Shown piece by piece: positions 37,417 to 44,237 of a stretch of DNA of 44,739 nucleotides. Positions within the stretch are counted from its first letter, which is position 1; each line of letters starts with the position of its first letter. Source of the DNA: a virus. Below the pieces are notes generated by a model. That model did no database searches. It had not been told where the DNA came from and saw only the letters and a list, made by a program, of their open reading frames with translations. The stretch covers positions 1-44,739 of the IMG/VR virus record IMGVR_UViG_3300009085_000008; one strand, written 5' to 3'. The translations under genes were made by a program, and so were the position numbers.

Positions 37417-38738
37417 AGGTTCAACACCTCCTGCGCCTCTTCGTCGTCATCCTCGCGCTCGCTCGATACCCGGAAGGCATTACGTGACGCGACCTCAACA
37501 GCCGACGCCCGGGGCTCCTCGTCTCTCCAGATACCATTCTCGTTGTCGTAGACCAGCTTGATTTCACCGCCGGTCCCAGAGCGCCCTAGGCGTTGACGTA
37601 ATTTCACCTCGCCCAATGTGGCTCCGTCTTCGCGCTCGACGAATATCATCTTGTCCATGTCGTGCTCAATGGCTCGGGATTCTCGAGCCCGTCCGTCTTC
37701 GTTCACCTGAGAGAGTGCTATCACCGCGACCCCGAGCTTCATCGCTACGTTCTTTAGGTCTCGGCTTATCCCGGCAATCTCCTGCTCGCGGTTCTTCTCC
37801 TTCGAGCCTGAGGCTGGGTTGACGCGCTGGATGTAGTCAACGGCTATCAGCCGAACGCCGCGCTGTTCCACGTAGGCCTCAGATTCCACCGCTATGTCCG
37901 AGACACTGAAGACGCCATCGCGGACGTAGAACGGGAGCTTCTTGAACTCTGCGCCCCACTTCCTGAGCTTATCCCACTCCTCTGGACGGAGGTGATTGTT
38001 CACGTATCGGATGTAGGAGGTCTTCGTCTCATACAGAGCAACGCGCATCATCAGGTCGCGCCTCGACATCTCGGACGAGAATATCAGGACCGGGCGACCC
38101 TCCCTCGCGTTGTGAACGCATGTCTGGAGCATGAGCGTGGTTTTGCCACTCTTCTCTCGGGCCGATACAACGACAAGGTTCCCCTGAGACATCCCACCCG
38201 TAGCCTTGTCCAGCTTATCAAACCCAAAGGTCGCCACAACCGTGAGCCTGCCGGCCTGAATATCGTCACAGAGCCCTTCGAATTCACCGACAAGAGCGCC
38301 CGCGTCTACGATTGAGCTCCTCTGAAAGCCCATCCTGAGCTCGCGTAACTCGCCCTCGAGCTCGCCAAGGGTGGCATACGGGGTATCGGATTCCCGGAAC
38401 TTGCCAACAGCCCCGGACAGCTTGGAGTCCGCCACCTTCTTAAAGTGCTTCTCGGAGACAAGTCGGGCGTGGACTACGGCATTGCGCCCAGTGTAGGTAG
38501 TGCTCGACACCTCGACAGCCCAAAGGGGGTCAACCCCGGCGTCTGAGGATAAAATCGCAACATCGACGGTTCCGTATTCCTTGAAGACCTTCACAACAGA
38601 GTCGTAGAGCTTCCCGAGCTTCCCATTCTCGAACCAAGCACCGCCCTCGGGGAGCTCCCGCATGACCGGGGGTATGACCTCCGGCTCGGCCAGCATTCCA
38701 GCTATCAACAGGGTCTCGTGGTTCAGGTTCAGGTTCAT
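37413..38738 (-). CDS. DnaB-type replicative helicase
   Basis: 441 residues. N-terminal helical domain (about 1-140; NHETLLIAGMLAEPEVIPPV) then a RecA-type ATPase: Walker A SAREKSGKTT (192-201), IFSSEMSRRDLMMRVALYET (the typical S-x-E-M motif), Walker B VRLIAVDYIQRV (about 294-305) and VAVIALSQVNEDGRARES (H3-like Q motif). The C-terminus is an acidic tail. It would unwind DNA at the phage fork, loaded by the adjacent initiator. No primase or polymerase is encoded, so host proteins are needed. The start overlaps the initiator stop (ATGA). Confidence 0.93.
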   Translation of the reverse strand: MNLNLNHETLLIAGMLAEPEVIPPVMRELPEGGAWFENGKLGKLYDSVVKVFKEYGTVDVAILSSDAGVDPLWAVEVSSTTYTGRNAVVHARLVSEKHFKKVADSKLSGAVGKFRESDTPYATLGELEGELRELRMGFQRSSIVDAGALVGEFEGLCDDIQAGRLTVVATFGFDKLDKATGGMSQGNLVVVSAREKSGKTTLMLQTCVHNAREGRPVLIFSSEMSRRDLMMRVALYETKTSYIRYVNNHLRPEEWDKLRKWGAEFKKLPFYVRDGVFSVSDIAVESEAYVEQRGVRLIAVDYIQRVNPASGSKEKNREQEIAGISRDLKNVAMKLGVAVIALSQVNEDGRARESRAIEHDMDKMIFVEREDGATLGEVKLRQRLGRSGTGGEIKLVYDNENGIWRDEEPRASAVEVASRNAFRVSSEREDDDEEAQEVLNL

Positions 38739-39508
38739 GTTTTCCCTTGGTTAAGCTCGCTCAGGAGCGTGTCGTTGACTTTGGCAGTGGTTATTCCACC
38801 CTTCCACCCGGGTTTCGCGTTAACGTAGTCTCGCCATCGCCGGTTGAAGAACGTGGAGCCGTGGAGGGTGTATTTATACCAATCTGTGCGCTTCTTGTCG
38901 AGCCCGGCGTCGTAGTTTCGTATGGCCTTCTCGAGGTCTTGAAGGTCCGCCTTTTCCGCAACCTGAGCATTGAAGTGCTTCAGTGCATCGACCCGTCCCT
39001 CTGGGCGAGGATACAGCTTCCAGAGCCTCGTGAACTCCTCCAGCACATTGAAGCCTCGGTCGCTCGCGAGCCACAGCCCGCTCTTCGCGTCATACTCTTG
39101 GCCCTTATGCTTCCTCTGGAGGTCCCGCTCGCGCTCCTTCTCGACCTTGTCAACGAACTCGAGTAACTCGTCGCTGGTGAGGACGCCCTTCTTCCACGCG
39201 GCCTTGTCGAACATCCCGAGCGTTACCATAGATTCAACGATTGTCAGGACCTCCTCCGAGCTCATGCCGACGTCCCGGGCCGCTATCTCCACGAGGACCG
39301 TCGGTGTGTTGTCGAACTGGAGCCTGCCGCGCTCGCGGACCGCTCGCTCATAGAGGTAGAAGTAGAGCCCGTAGGCGCCTATCCCGTAGAGCTGGACGAG
39401 GGTCCGGCATTCGGTGTCGTTGAACCTTCCTGCGTTGTGTCGGAAGTATCCAATGTTGTTGCCTTGGGTGCCTGCCATTTCTGTGTTATCTCCGGTAGGG
39501 TTGGACAT
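38735..39508 (-). CDS. DUF4373-type replication initiator / helicase loader candidate
   Basis: 257 residues. Residues 20-60 read GYFRHNAGRFNDTECRTLVQ then LYGIGAYGLYFYLYERAVRE, the opening pattern of DUF4373 proteins (F-x-H-D-x-x-x-x-x-D...Y-G-x-x-G-x-G-x-Y), a winged-helix domain found before DnaB-like helicases in phages and related to DnaD-like replisome organisers. A linker and a C-terminal helical part (FTRLWKLYPRPEGRVDALKH; WYKYTLHGSTFFNRRWRDYV) match the DnaD/primosome-type tail. Start at 39508 (AAGGAATCAGG), with a second ATG at codon 11. It overlaps the helicase start. Confidence 0.82.
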   Translation of the reverse strand: MSNPTGDNTEMAGTQGNNIGYFRHNAGRFNDTECRTLVQLYGIGAYGLYFYLYERAVRERGRLQFDNTPTVLVEIAARDVGMSSEEVLTIVESMVTLGMFDKAAWKKGVLTSDELLEFVDKVEKERERDLQRKHKGQEYDAKSGLWLASDRGFNVLEEFTRLWKLYPRPEGRVDALKHFNAQVAEKADLQDLEKAIRNYDAGLDKKRTDWYKYTLHGSTFFNRRWRDYVNAKPGWKGGITTAKVNDTLLSELNQGKT

Positions 39509-39660
39509 CCTGATTCCTTCAGAGCCGTATTAACCGCCTCAATGACGGTCGAGGTCATGCGGACGATTGTGTAGCAATCACAGCACTCACCGCACTTCGT
39601 TTCGTAAATGGCGTCGTGGACGTTGTCGTAAATGTGCTGATAAGCTTCGGTTCCAAGCAT
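39379..39660 (-). CDS. Hypothetical cysteine-containing protein, 93 residues
   Basis: N-terminal half is ordered (MLGTEAYQHIYDNVHDAIYE; TKCGECCDCYTIVRMTSTVI), with four cysteines in nine residues suggesting a metal site. The last third is a disordered Thr/Ser/Pro tail (TTPNAGPSSSSTG). The ribosome site AAAGGACACTAGAC precedes the ATG. Its final 130 bases overlap the initiator gene in another frame, so the tail may simply be a by-product of the initiator coding sequence. Function unknown. Confidence 0.6.
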   Translation of the reverse strand: MLGTEAYQHIYDNVHDAIYETKCGECCDCYTIVRMTSTVIEAVNTALKESGCPTLPEITQKWQAPKATTLDTSDTTQEGSTTPNAGPSSSSTG

Positions 39661-39662
39661 GT

Positions 39663-39878
39663 CTAGTGTCCTTTGTAGGGTGGTTTTCCTCGGTGTCGCA
39701 TCGACATCGCGCTGAAGGTCCCGAAGTGCGACCGTCGAAGCGGGTGATTGCTCCGATTCTTCAGAGAAGCTTTCGCTGAGTAGCTCGGCGCCCCAGTCGC
39801 CACACCAAGGTGGGGTGGCGGCGAATTCCTCTTCAAGAGGGTGGCGACGAATCCGAACATCTTTCCCATGAGGCCCAT
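39663..39878 (-). CDS. Hypothetical basic protein, 71 residues
   Basis: MGLMGKMFGFVATLLKRNSP, then a Ser/Arg/His-rich remainder (SYSAKASLKNRSNHPLRRSH) with no predicted fold. Its short hydrophobic start could be membrane-active. The ribosome site AAAGGAACAAT is good and the next gene starts two bases after its stop, which supports translation. The composition is unusual for the genome, so I keep the confidence moderate. Confidence 0.5.
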   Translation of the reverse strand: MGLMGKMFGFVATLLKRNSPPPHLGVATGAPSYSAKASLKNRSNHPLRRSHFGTFSAMSMRHRGKPPYKGH

Positions 39879-39893
39879 ATTGTTCCTTTCTAT

Positions 39894-40094
39894 TTAGACT
39901 AACGCGATATGAATGGAGCGCCGGTCAACCAATACCGAATCCACCTTGCTCTCCGTTGCAGTGATTCCTCCAACCCTCTTTCCATTGGCGAAGACTGTGA
40001 TGTAGACTGAGCCACCAATAGCATTGAGCTGAACATCGTCTCCGTCGAAAACGTGGAGCTGGTCGTTAGCCATTCGGATGTAGACGCGCTTCAT
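39894..40094 (-). CDS. Hypothetical protein, 66 residues, first gene after P9
   Basis: All-beta small protein: MKRVYIRMANDQLHVFDGDD, VQLNAIGGSVYITVFANGKR and VDSVLVDRRSIHIALV. It reads as a small barrel (OB/SH3-like) but I cannot name it. The ribosome site GAAAGGGTAAACAC precedes the ATG, and promoter P9 starts about 20 bases further up. It leads the replication unit. Confidence 0.7.
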   Translation of the reverse strand: MKRVYIRMANDQLHVFDGDDVQLNAIGGSVYITVFANGKRVGGITATESKVDSVLVDRRSIHIALV

Positions 40095-40119
40095 GTGTTT
40101 ACCCTTTCAGTGTGGATAC

Positions 40120-40148
40120 AATATAACACTTTTTTGGTCTGGAAGCAA
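40120..40148 (-). promoter_or_regulatory. Promoter P9, shared AAAAAAGTGTTAT module
   Basis: Minus strand TTGCTT (40143-40148), 17-bp spacer ending AAAAAAGTGT, TATATT (40120-40125). The upstream flank GTAAAGATTCCAC matches promoters P2 and P10. It drives the initiator-helicase unit. Confidence 0.85.
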
Positions 40149-40167
40149 GTGGAATCTTTACAAAGAT

Positions 40168-40185
40168 GGGGGCCCGAAGGCCCCC
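40168..40185 (-). terminator. UUCG-loop hairpin after the DUF932 gene
   Basis: Minus strand GGGGGCC-TTCG-GGCCCCC followed by ATCTTTG. The seven-base G/C stem with UUCG loop is nearly identical to the ssb terminator at 1957-1992 and likewise precedes a module-type promoter. The T-run is weak. Confidence 0.7.
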
Positions 40186-40197
40186 GGTCTGAGGTGA

Positions 40198-41064
40198 CTA
40201 GTAGCTGAGTCCGATTGCGACCAGCTCTTCCTGAGGAAGGGCTTCGATGTTGAGTCCGTCGCGGACGCGGCGGGAGAGGTCCCAGAGGCCCTTGTTGATT
40301 CGGGAGTCCTCGGTGATGCTGTTGAGAGCCCGGACCGAACGCTGAGCCGTGTGACGACGACCTTCATTGTCGAAGGTCCAGCGGGGGCGGGTGAGGTCAC
40401 GGAAGCCACCCTTAATGATGTTCTCTTGGACGCGATTGAAAACGCTCCAGAGGTCGCTCCCACCGTCCTCAATGCGGCGCGGGCGAAGGAGCCGCTTCGG
40501 GCCAACCGGATGATTCTTCAGCTCGGCTCCGTAGCGCATGGTCGAGGCCGCCAGCGCGAAGTTGGCCTGAGCCTGCTCGGACATTGCAACCTGTTTGAAC
40601 GAACCGGCCTCAGAGATGACTTTCGGGAACTCCTTTACAATCTCGAAGCTCGCATCGACCACCTCACGAGCATCGCTCAGGTGAGAGACGCGAACCATTG
40701 CGACGGTCGCCTGAGGGACCATCAGTCCGTTGGAGCAGGCGAGACGGAAGAGACCGGCGGAGAACTGGTAAGAGCTCTTGCCGTCGTGGCTGTTGACGAG
40801 AACCAGCTGGGGGATGACTTCACCAACATTCACCCCAGAGAGAGAAGCCGGCTGAAAGCGGACCATGTGGCGCTTGAAGTCGCGATTGACGAACCCACCG
40901 CTCTGCCGGGCGCTACCGATAGAGAAGCCAGCCTTCTGCATCTCGTTGACGATGTCGAGCGTATTAATCATGTTGTAGCGGCTCGAGGTGCTCTCCGCGG
41001 GAGCGGTTGCGAACGCCGCCGGCGCTACTCTCTTCAGCTCGTCGATTGTGAGGGGCTCTTTCAT
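40198..41064 (-). CDS. DUF932-family protein, 288 residues
   Basis: Resembles the DUF932 phage/plasmid family: RDFKRHMVRFQPASLSGVNV then GEVIPQLVLVNSHDGKSSYQ, and FSAGLFRLACSNGLMVPQAT (about 105-125), the conserved N-S-H-D...S...R-L-x-C-x-N-G motif. Start at 41064 after AAAAAGGAGAAGCACC. An upstream extension would begin before promoter P10. Family members are often expressed early on plasmids and phages, with unknown biochemical role. It is the only gene between promoter P10 and the UUCG-loop hairpin, so it forms a single-gene unit. Confidence 0.85.
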   Translation of the reverse strand: MKEPLTIDELKRVAPAAFATAPAESTSSRYNMINTLDIVNEMQKAGFSIGSARQSGGFVNRDFKRHMVRFQPASLSGVNVGEVIPQLVLVNSHDGKSSYQFSAGLFRLACSNGLMVPQATVAMVRVSHLSDAREVVDASFEIVKEFPKVISEAGSFKQVAMSEQAQANFALAASTMRYGAELKNHPVGPKRLLRPRRIEDGGSDLWSVFNRVQENIIKGGFRDLTRPRWTFDNEGRRHTAQRSVRALNSITEDSRINKGLWDLSRRVRDGLNIEALPQEELVAIGLSY

Positions 41065-41123
41065 GGTGCTTCTCCTTTTTGGTTGATTTTGAGTGGTTAA
41101 GGTGTTTCCCGTTGTCGTGCCGT

Positions 41124-41152
41124 AATATAACACTTTTTTCCCCTCAAGTCAA
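41124..41152 (-). promoter_or_regulatory. Promoter P10, shared AAAAAAGTGTTAT module
   Basis: Minus strand TTGACT (41147-41152), 17-bp spacer ending AAAAAAGTGT, TATATT (41124-41129), with the upstream flank GTAAAGATTACAC as in P2. It drives the DUF932 gene. Confidence 0.88.
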
Positions 41153-41161
41153 GTGTAATCT

Positions 41162-41737
41162 TTACAAACTTTCCAACAGCCTAGGTAACGTCGGAACGCT
41201 GGCCTCCCAAGCGTCCAGAACTTCGTCGAAGCTGTCCCCCACCCCAAGAGGCGGATACGCCGGCCTCCCCAGCCTGAGAGCCATGACCTCAGCGTTGGTC
41301 GCAGTCCCGGATAGCATCTTCTTGGCAAGGCTACCCTTAGCTGGGTCCCTGAGGGTTGGAACGTGGAGCTCAAGGGAGGTGAACCAGAACTCCGCAATCC
41401 AGTCTAGATAGACGGCAATGTCGGGGAACGTCTTCCTCCCCAAAGCCTCAAGACTATCCACCACGCCCGTCCTGTAGAGTCTCTCCATCGCCCGAACATA
41501 AGGGACGTTGCTCGTCCACTTCGAGTAGATGTTGCAACCGGCGCACTGGGCGTGAATGTTCAAGGGGTGGTAGTGGACCGACCAGCGCCCCCTCCCGATA
41601 AAGTGCCCGACGGTGAGATTCGTGGTCGAGCCGCACACAACACACCTCCCCTCGTGGAGAATCAGGAAGTATGCCGTCCAGCGGTCTATCAGCCTCTTCG
41701 TGACCTTGGGCTTCCTATTTGACCGTTTCAACGACAC
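41162..41737 (-). CDS. NinG/Rap-like HNH recombination nuclease
   Basis: 191 residues. Residues about 30-70 read GRCVVCGSTTNLTVGHFIGR, then WSVHYHPLNIHAQCAGCNIY: two C-x-x-C zinc pairs flanking a G-H-F-I...R...H-x-x-x-N HNH core as in NinG (Rap), a lambda-group recombination protein that cuts branched DNA. The basic N-terminus (MSLKRSNRKPKVTKRLIDRW) suits DNA binding. The remaining residues are helical. It is the last gene of the recombination unit, and its start overlaps the 153-residue membrane protein gene by 23 bases. Confidence 0.82.
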   Translation of the reverse strand: MSLKRSNRKPKVTKRLIDRWTAYFLILHEGRCVVCGSTTNLTVGHFIGRGRWSVHYHPLNIHAQCAGCNIYSKWTSNVPYVRAMERLYRTGVVDSLEALGRKTFPDIAVYLDWIAEFWFTSLELHVPTLRDPAKGSLAKKMLSGTATNAEVMALRLGRPAYPPLGVGDSFDEVLDAWEASVPTLPRLLESL

Positions 41738-42176
41738 TGTAGCCCCCCTTCTTCCCCGGGATAATGTAAATCACAACCGCATCTCCCTTCCAGTCCCAGC
41801 GGATTGAGTTTGTCTTGCTGGAGATTTTCGGCACAGCTCCATGCATAGCTCGAAAAGCCCCCAAGCTCAAAGCCTTCTCCCAAGCGGCCACATGGGTCTT
41901 CTCTGGGTAGGTCTTTACGGTTTTCTTGACCTCCAACATACCGTAGTCGCTGAGGGGCCCAGTCACAACGGTGACAGTGCGACCGTCCGGCATTTCTGCG
42001 GTGAACTCCCAACCCTTCCCAAAGTCCATCCCGGTCGGCAGGACCTCTAACGATACAATGCTACCGACAAAGGCCGCATTTAAGAGGTCGAACTCTTCCG
42101 CCCTTCCAGAGCCCTTGTGCGTCACGAGGATGAAGATAATGATGACGAGAATCACACCATACAATAGGTTAGACAC
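41715..42176 (-). CDS. Single-pass membrane protein, 153 residues
   Basis: N-terminal membrane helix (LLYGVILVIIIFILVT) then a soluble domain with beta structure (GWEFTAEMPDGRTVTVVTGP; GDAVVIYIIPGKKGGYSVVE). Unrecognised. The hydrophobic start could be a signal anchor placing the domain outside the membrane. It sits among recombination genes, overlapping NinG by 23 bases and the 144-residue gene by 8, which is an odd place for a membrane protein. Function unknown. Confidence 0.65.
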   Translation of the reverse strand: MSNLLYGVILVIIIFILVTHKGSGRAEEFDLLNAAFVGSIVSLEVLPTGMDFGKGWEFTAEMPDGRTVTVVTGPLSDYGMLEVKKTVKTYPEKTHVAAWEKALSLGAFRAMHGAVPKISSKTNSIRWDWKGDAVVIYIIPGKKGGYSVVETVK

Positions 42177-42603
42177 AGGTCACTCCTTTCTCCTTGAGAT
42201 AGGCTTCATCCGGGACGACCCACTTCCCATCCATCAGGACCATGACATCAGACGGCGGAACAACAACGGCAGGCGGGTTGACGGTCCGGCCACTATTCCG
42301 CTCGAGCTCCGCGACGTCGGCAACGTCCTTGTCGCCGCACACTAGGCGCCCAACGGCCCAGCTTTCACTCCGCGTGAGCTTCGAGAAGTCATGCCTCGCT
42401 CTCCCAAGCCTAGGACCGCCAATGAGACACGGGTCGTAGGAGCCATGAGAGGCCTCTTTCACAGCCGCCTTCATCGCCGCCGGGAGAGGCATTCCCCGGG
42501 TGACAATGATGACAATGACTTCACTGGGAATAGCGGTCCCCGCTCCAGCTGTAGTTGTCTTCGATTCCAAGCTCAGCGGCGAAGGCTTCGCATTTTTGGA
42601 CAT
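42169..42603 (-). CDS. Hypothetical protein, 144 residues
   Basis: Low-complexity N-terminus (SKNAKPSPLSLESKTTTAGA), a middle helix and AAMKAAVKEASHGSYDPCLI, then a Val/Pro-rich C-terminal part (NPPAVVVPPSDVMVLMDGKW). No family recognised. Start at 42603 has GAGGAGTTCACAGAAT upstream. The first 83 bases overlap the end of the NinB-like gene in another frame, so the true start might be lower (ATG at 42492, but with no ribosome site). Confidence 0.55.
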   Translation of the reverse strand: MSKNAKPSPLSLESKTTTAGAGTAIPSEVIVIIVTRGMPLPAAMKAAVKEASHGSYDPCLIGGPRLGRARHDFSKLTRSESWAVGRLVCGDKDVADVAELERNSGRTVNPPAVVVPPSDVMVLMDGKWVVPDEAYLKEKGVTCV

Positions 42604-42958
42604 ATTCTGTGAACTCCTCTTTGGTTAGCTCAGCTGTGCTTCGTGGAATAATCGTCTCTTTCATCGTGCCATCGGGAAGCTCTACAAACATGACGTCTTG
42701 CAGGAACATGGTCTTTAGCATTTCGTGGACCTGCGTCTTATTGTAACCGGTCCAGTCAGCTATTGAGTCCACCAGCGCGGCCCAGTAGAAGTTGTTGGCT
42801 CGAGTGCTTCTCTTTCTCGAGTAGGCCCTGACGGTGAACTGGACCTTCCTCCCCAAGAAGGTCCGGCCCACGGTCTCCATGAAGGCCTTTCGGTCGTGGA
42901 CGAGCACCATCCCCGCGTCGTCCACCTCGCCGTATCCCACAACCTCAGGCGCCTTCAC
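42521..42958 (-). CDS. NinB-like recombination protein
   Basis: 145 residues: FTVRAYSRKRSTRANNFYWA, then ALVDSIADWTGYNKTQVHEM and LKTMFLQ, and TAELTKEEFTEYVQKCEAFA with AAELGIEDNYSW. The order R-S-x-x-x-N-x-x-Y-W...H-x-x-L-K...T-x-x-L-x-x-x-E-F matches the NinB (Orf) family, which binds single-stranded DNA and SSB to help RecA-type or annealing recombination. Typical length. Start overlaps the recT end by 14 bases. Confidence 0.82.
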   Translation of the reverse strand: MKAPEVVGYGEVDDAGMVLVHDRKAFMETVGRTFLGRKVQFTVRAYSRKRSTRANNFYWAALVDSIADWTGYNKTQVHEMLKTMFLQDVMFVELPDGTMKETIIPRSTAELTKEEFTEYVQKCEAFAAELGIEDNYSWSGDRYSQ

Positions 42959-44237
42959 TTTTCACCTCCGATTTTTTGACAACCGATTCGCGGACAATTT
43001 CATCTATCCGCTTGTTCAGAATCTCGACGGAGCGGTTCACAGCCTCTTGGCTAACAGACTTCTCAGCCTCAACGCGCTTCCGCATCGTCATCAGCGGGCC
43101 CTTGGCCTTCGCAAGTTGGGCCGCCTTACTTACTCCGTCGATGAAGGCCTTGTCGGCGTCCGAGAACTGCTTCACCGCGGCGCCCTGCTCAACCACCTCT
43201 GGGAGCCGGGACAGTATGTCCTTTACCAGCTCTGGGGTGATAAGGTTCTCCTTCTTCGCAATCTCAATGAGCGCCAACGCCGCGTTTCGAGCGGCCTTTC
43301 TCGCCTGTCCAGTGCTCTCGTTGAACTTTCTGATATGGCTCTCAAGCATACTGGTGAGCTTTTCAACCCGCTCGCTCTGCAATGACTTCGGAGGCTCCGG
43401 CTTCTTGACGTCAACCGGGGCCTTCTCCTCAGACTTGAAGTCTGCTGTCGGCGCCACCATCCCGTTGACAATGTCGAGCTTCTGGTCTTCTCCGCGCTGG
43501 TTCAGCTCGTCCAAGCGGACCATCTGCAAGAGCATCGGGTCTTCCCCGGGGAGAAGCCGGGACAGCTGAATCAACATGGTCTTCAGAGCCATCTTGTCGA
43601 AGTCGGTCTGCCAAGGGGCGTCATCCCTGCCCCCGGTCGAGTCGTATTCTTTGGCGTGTTCAAGCATCCGACCGAGGTCCCAGTATTCAAACTGGAAGCC
43701 GCCATCCTTCAGGTTGGCGCAAGCGTAGTATCCGATACACGCTCCACGCTGAGCCATCGAGAACTTTGGGTTCACTTGGTGGAGGAGCCTTGGGGCGTTT
43801 CCATACTCAATGCTGAAGACGTCATTCTCGAAGACGGCCTGAGCTGTGATGTCCCGGATTGAGCCGGAGCGCCGCGCCCGCTTCAGGAGCCCGCGATACC
43901 CGGGCTGGAAGTTTGCTCTCCCCTTGCGTGGAACTAGGAAGGCCTCCCCGTTGACCGGGTTCAAGCTCAAGCCGGCCTGAACCGCAATGAACACCCCATG
44001 CAGGATTGACTGCTTGTCGCACTTCAGCAAGCCCGGGTTGGCCCGAACGGCAGTGAGAGCTTCACTGACGTAATACTCGGGTGGAACCTTCATCAGAGAC
44101 GCGTGGGCGAGCTGTGGAAGAACCTTCTCAAGGAGCTCTTTGAACTCCGTGGTCGTAGACTTCTCAACGGTCACGGCAGTGTTCACCTGAGCTTCAGCGA
44201 CACCGCTTCGGGCCAATGCTTTCATGTCGTCAGACAT
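42945..44237 (-). CDS. recT: RecT-type single-strand annealing protein
   Basis: 430 residues, longer than the 269 of E. coli RecT. The core has LLEKVLPQLAHASLMKVPPE, LLKCDKQSILHGVFIAVQAG, LSLNPVNGEAFLVPRKGRAN, FQPGYRGLLKRARRSGSIRD and GACIGYYACANLKDGGFQFE, the standard RecT pattern up to about residue 230. The rest is a Lys/Glu-rich linker and predicted coiled coils. The protein anneals strands exposed by the exonuclease, whose gene overlaps its start. The extended C-terminus may serve oligomer or partner contacts. Confidence 0.93.
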   Translation of the reverse strand: MSDDMKALARSGVAEAQVNTAVTVEKSTTTEFKELLEKVLPQLAHASLMKVPPEYYVSEALTAVRANPGLLKCDKQSILHGVFIAVQAGLSLNPVNGEAFLVPRKGRANFQPGYRGLLKRARRSGSIRDITAQAVFENDVFSIEYGNAPRLLHQVNPKFSMAQRGACIGYYACANLKDGGFQFEYWDLGRMLEHAKEYDSTGGRDDAPWQTDFDKMALKTMLIQLSRLLPGEDPMLLQMVRLDELNQRGEDQKLDIVNGMVAPTADFKSEEKAPVDVKKPEPPKSLQSERVEKLTSMLESHIRKFNESTGQARKAARNAALALIEIAKKENLITPELVKDILSRLPEVVEQGAAVKQFSDADKAFIDGVSKAAQLAKAKGPLMTMRKRVEAEKSVSQEAVNRSVEILNKRIDEIVRESVVKKSEVKSEGA

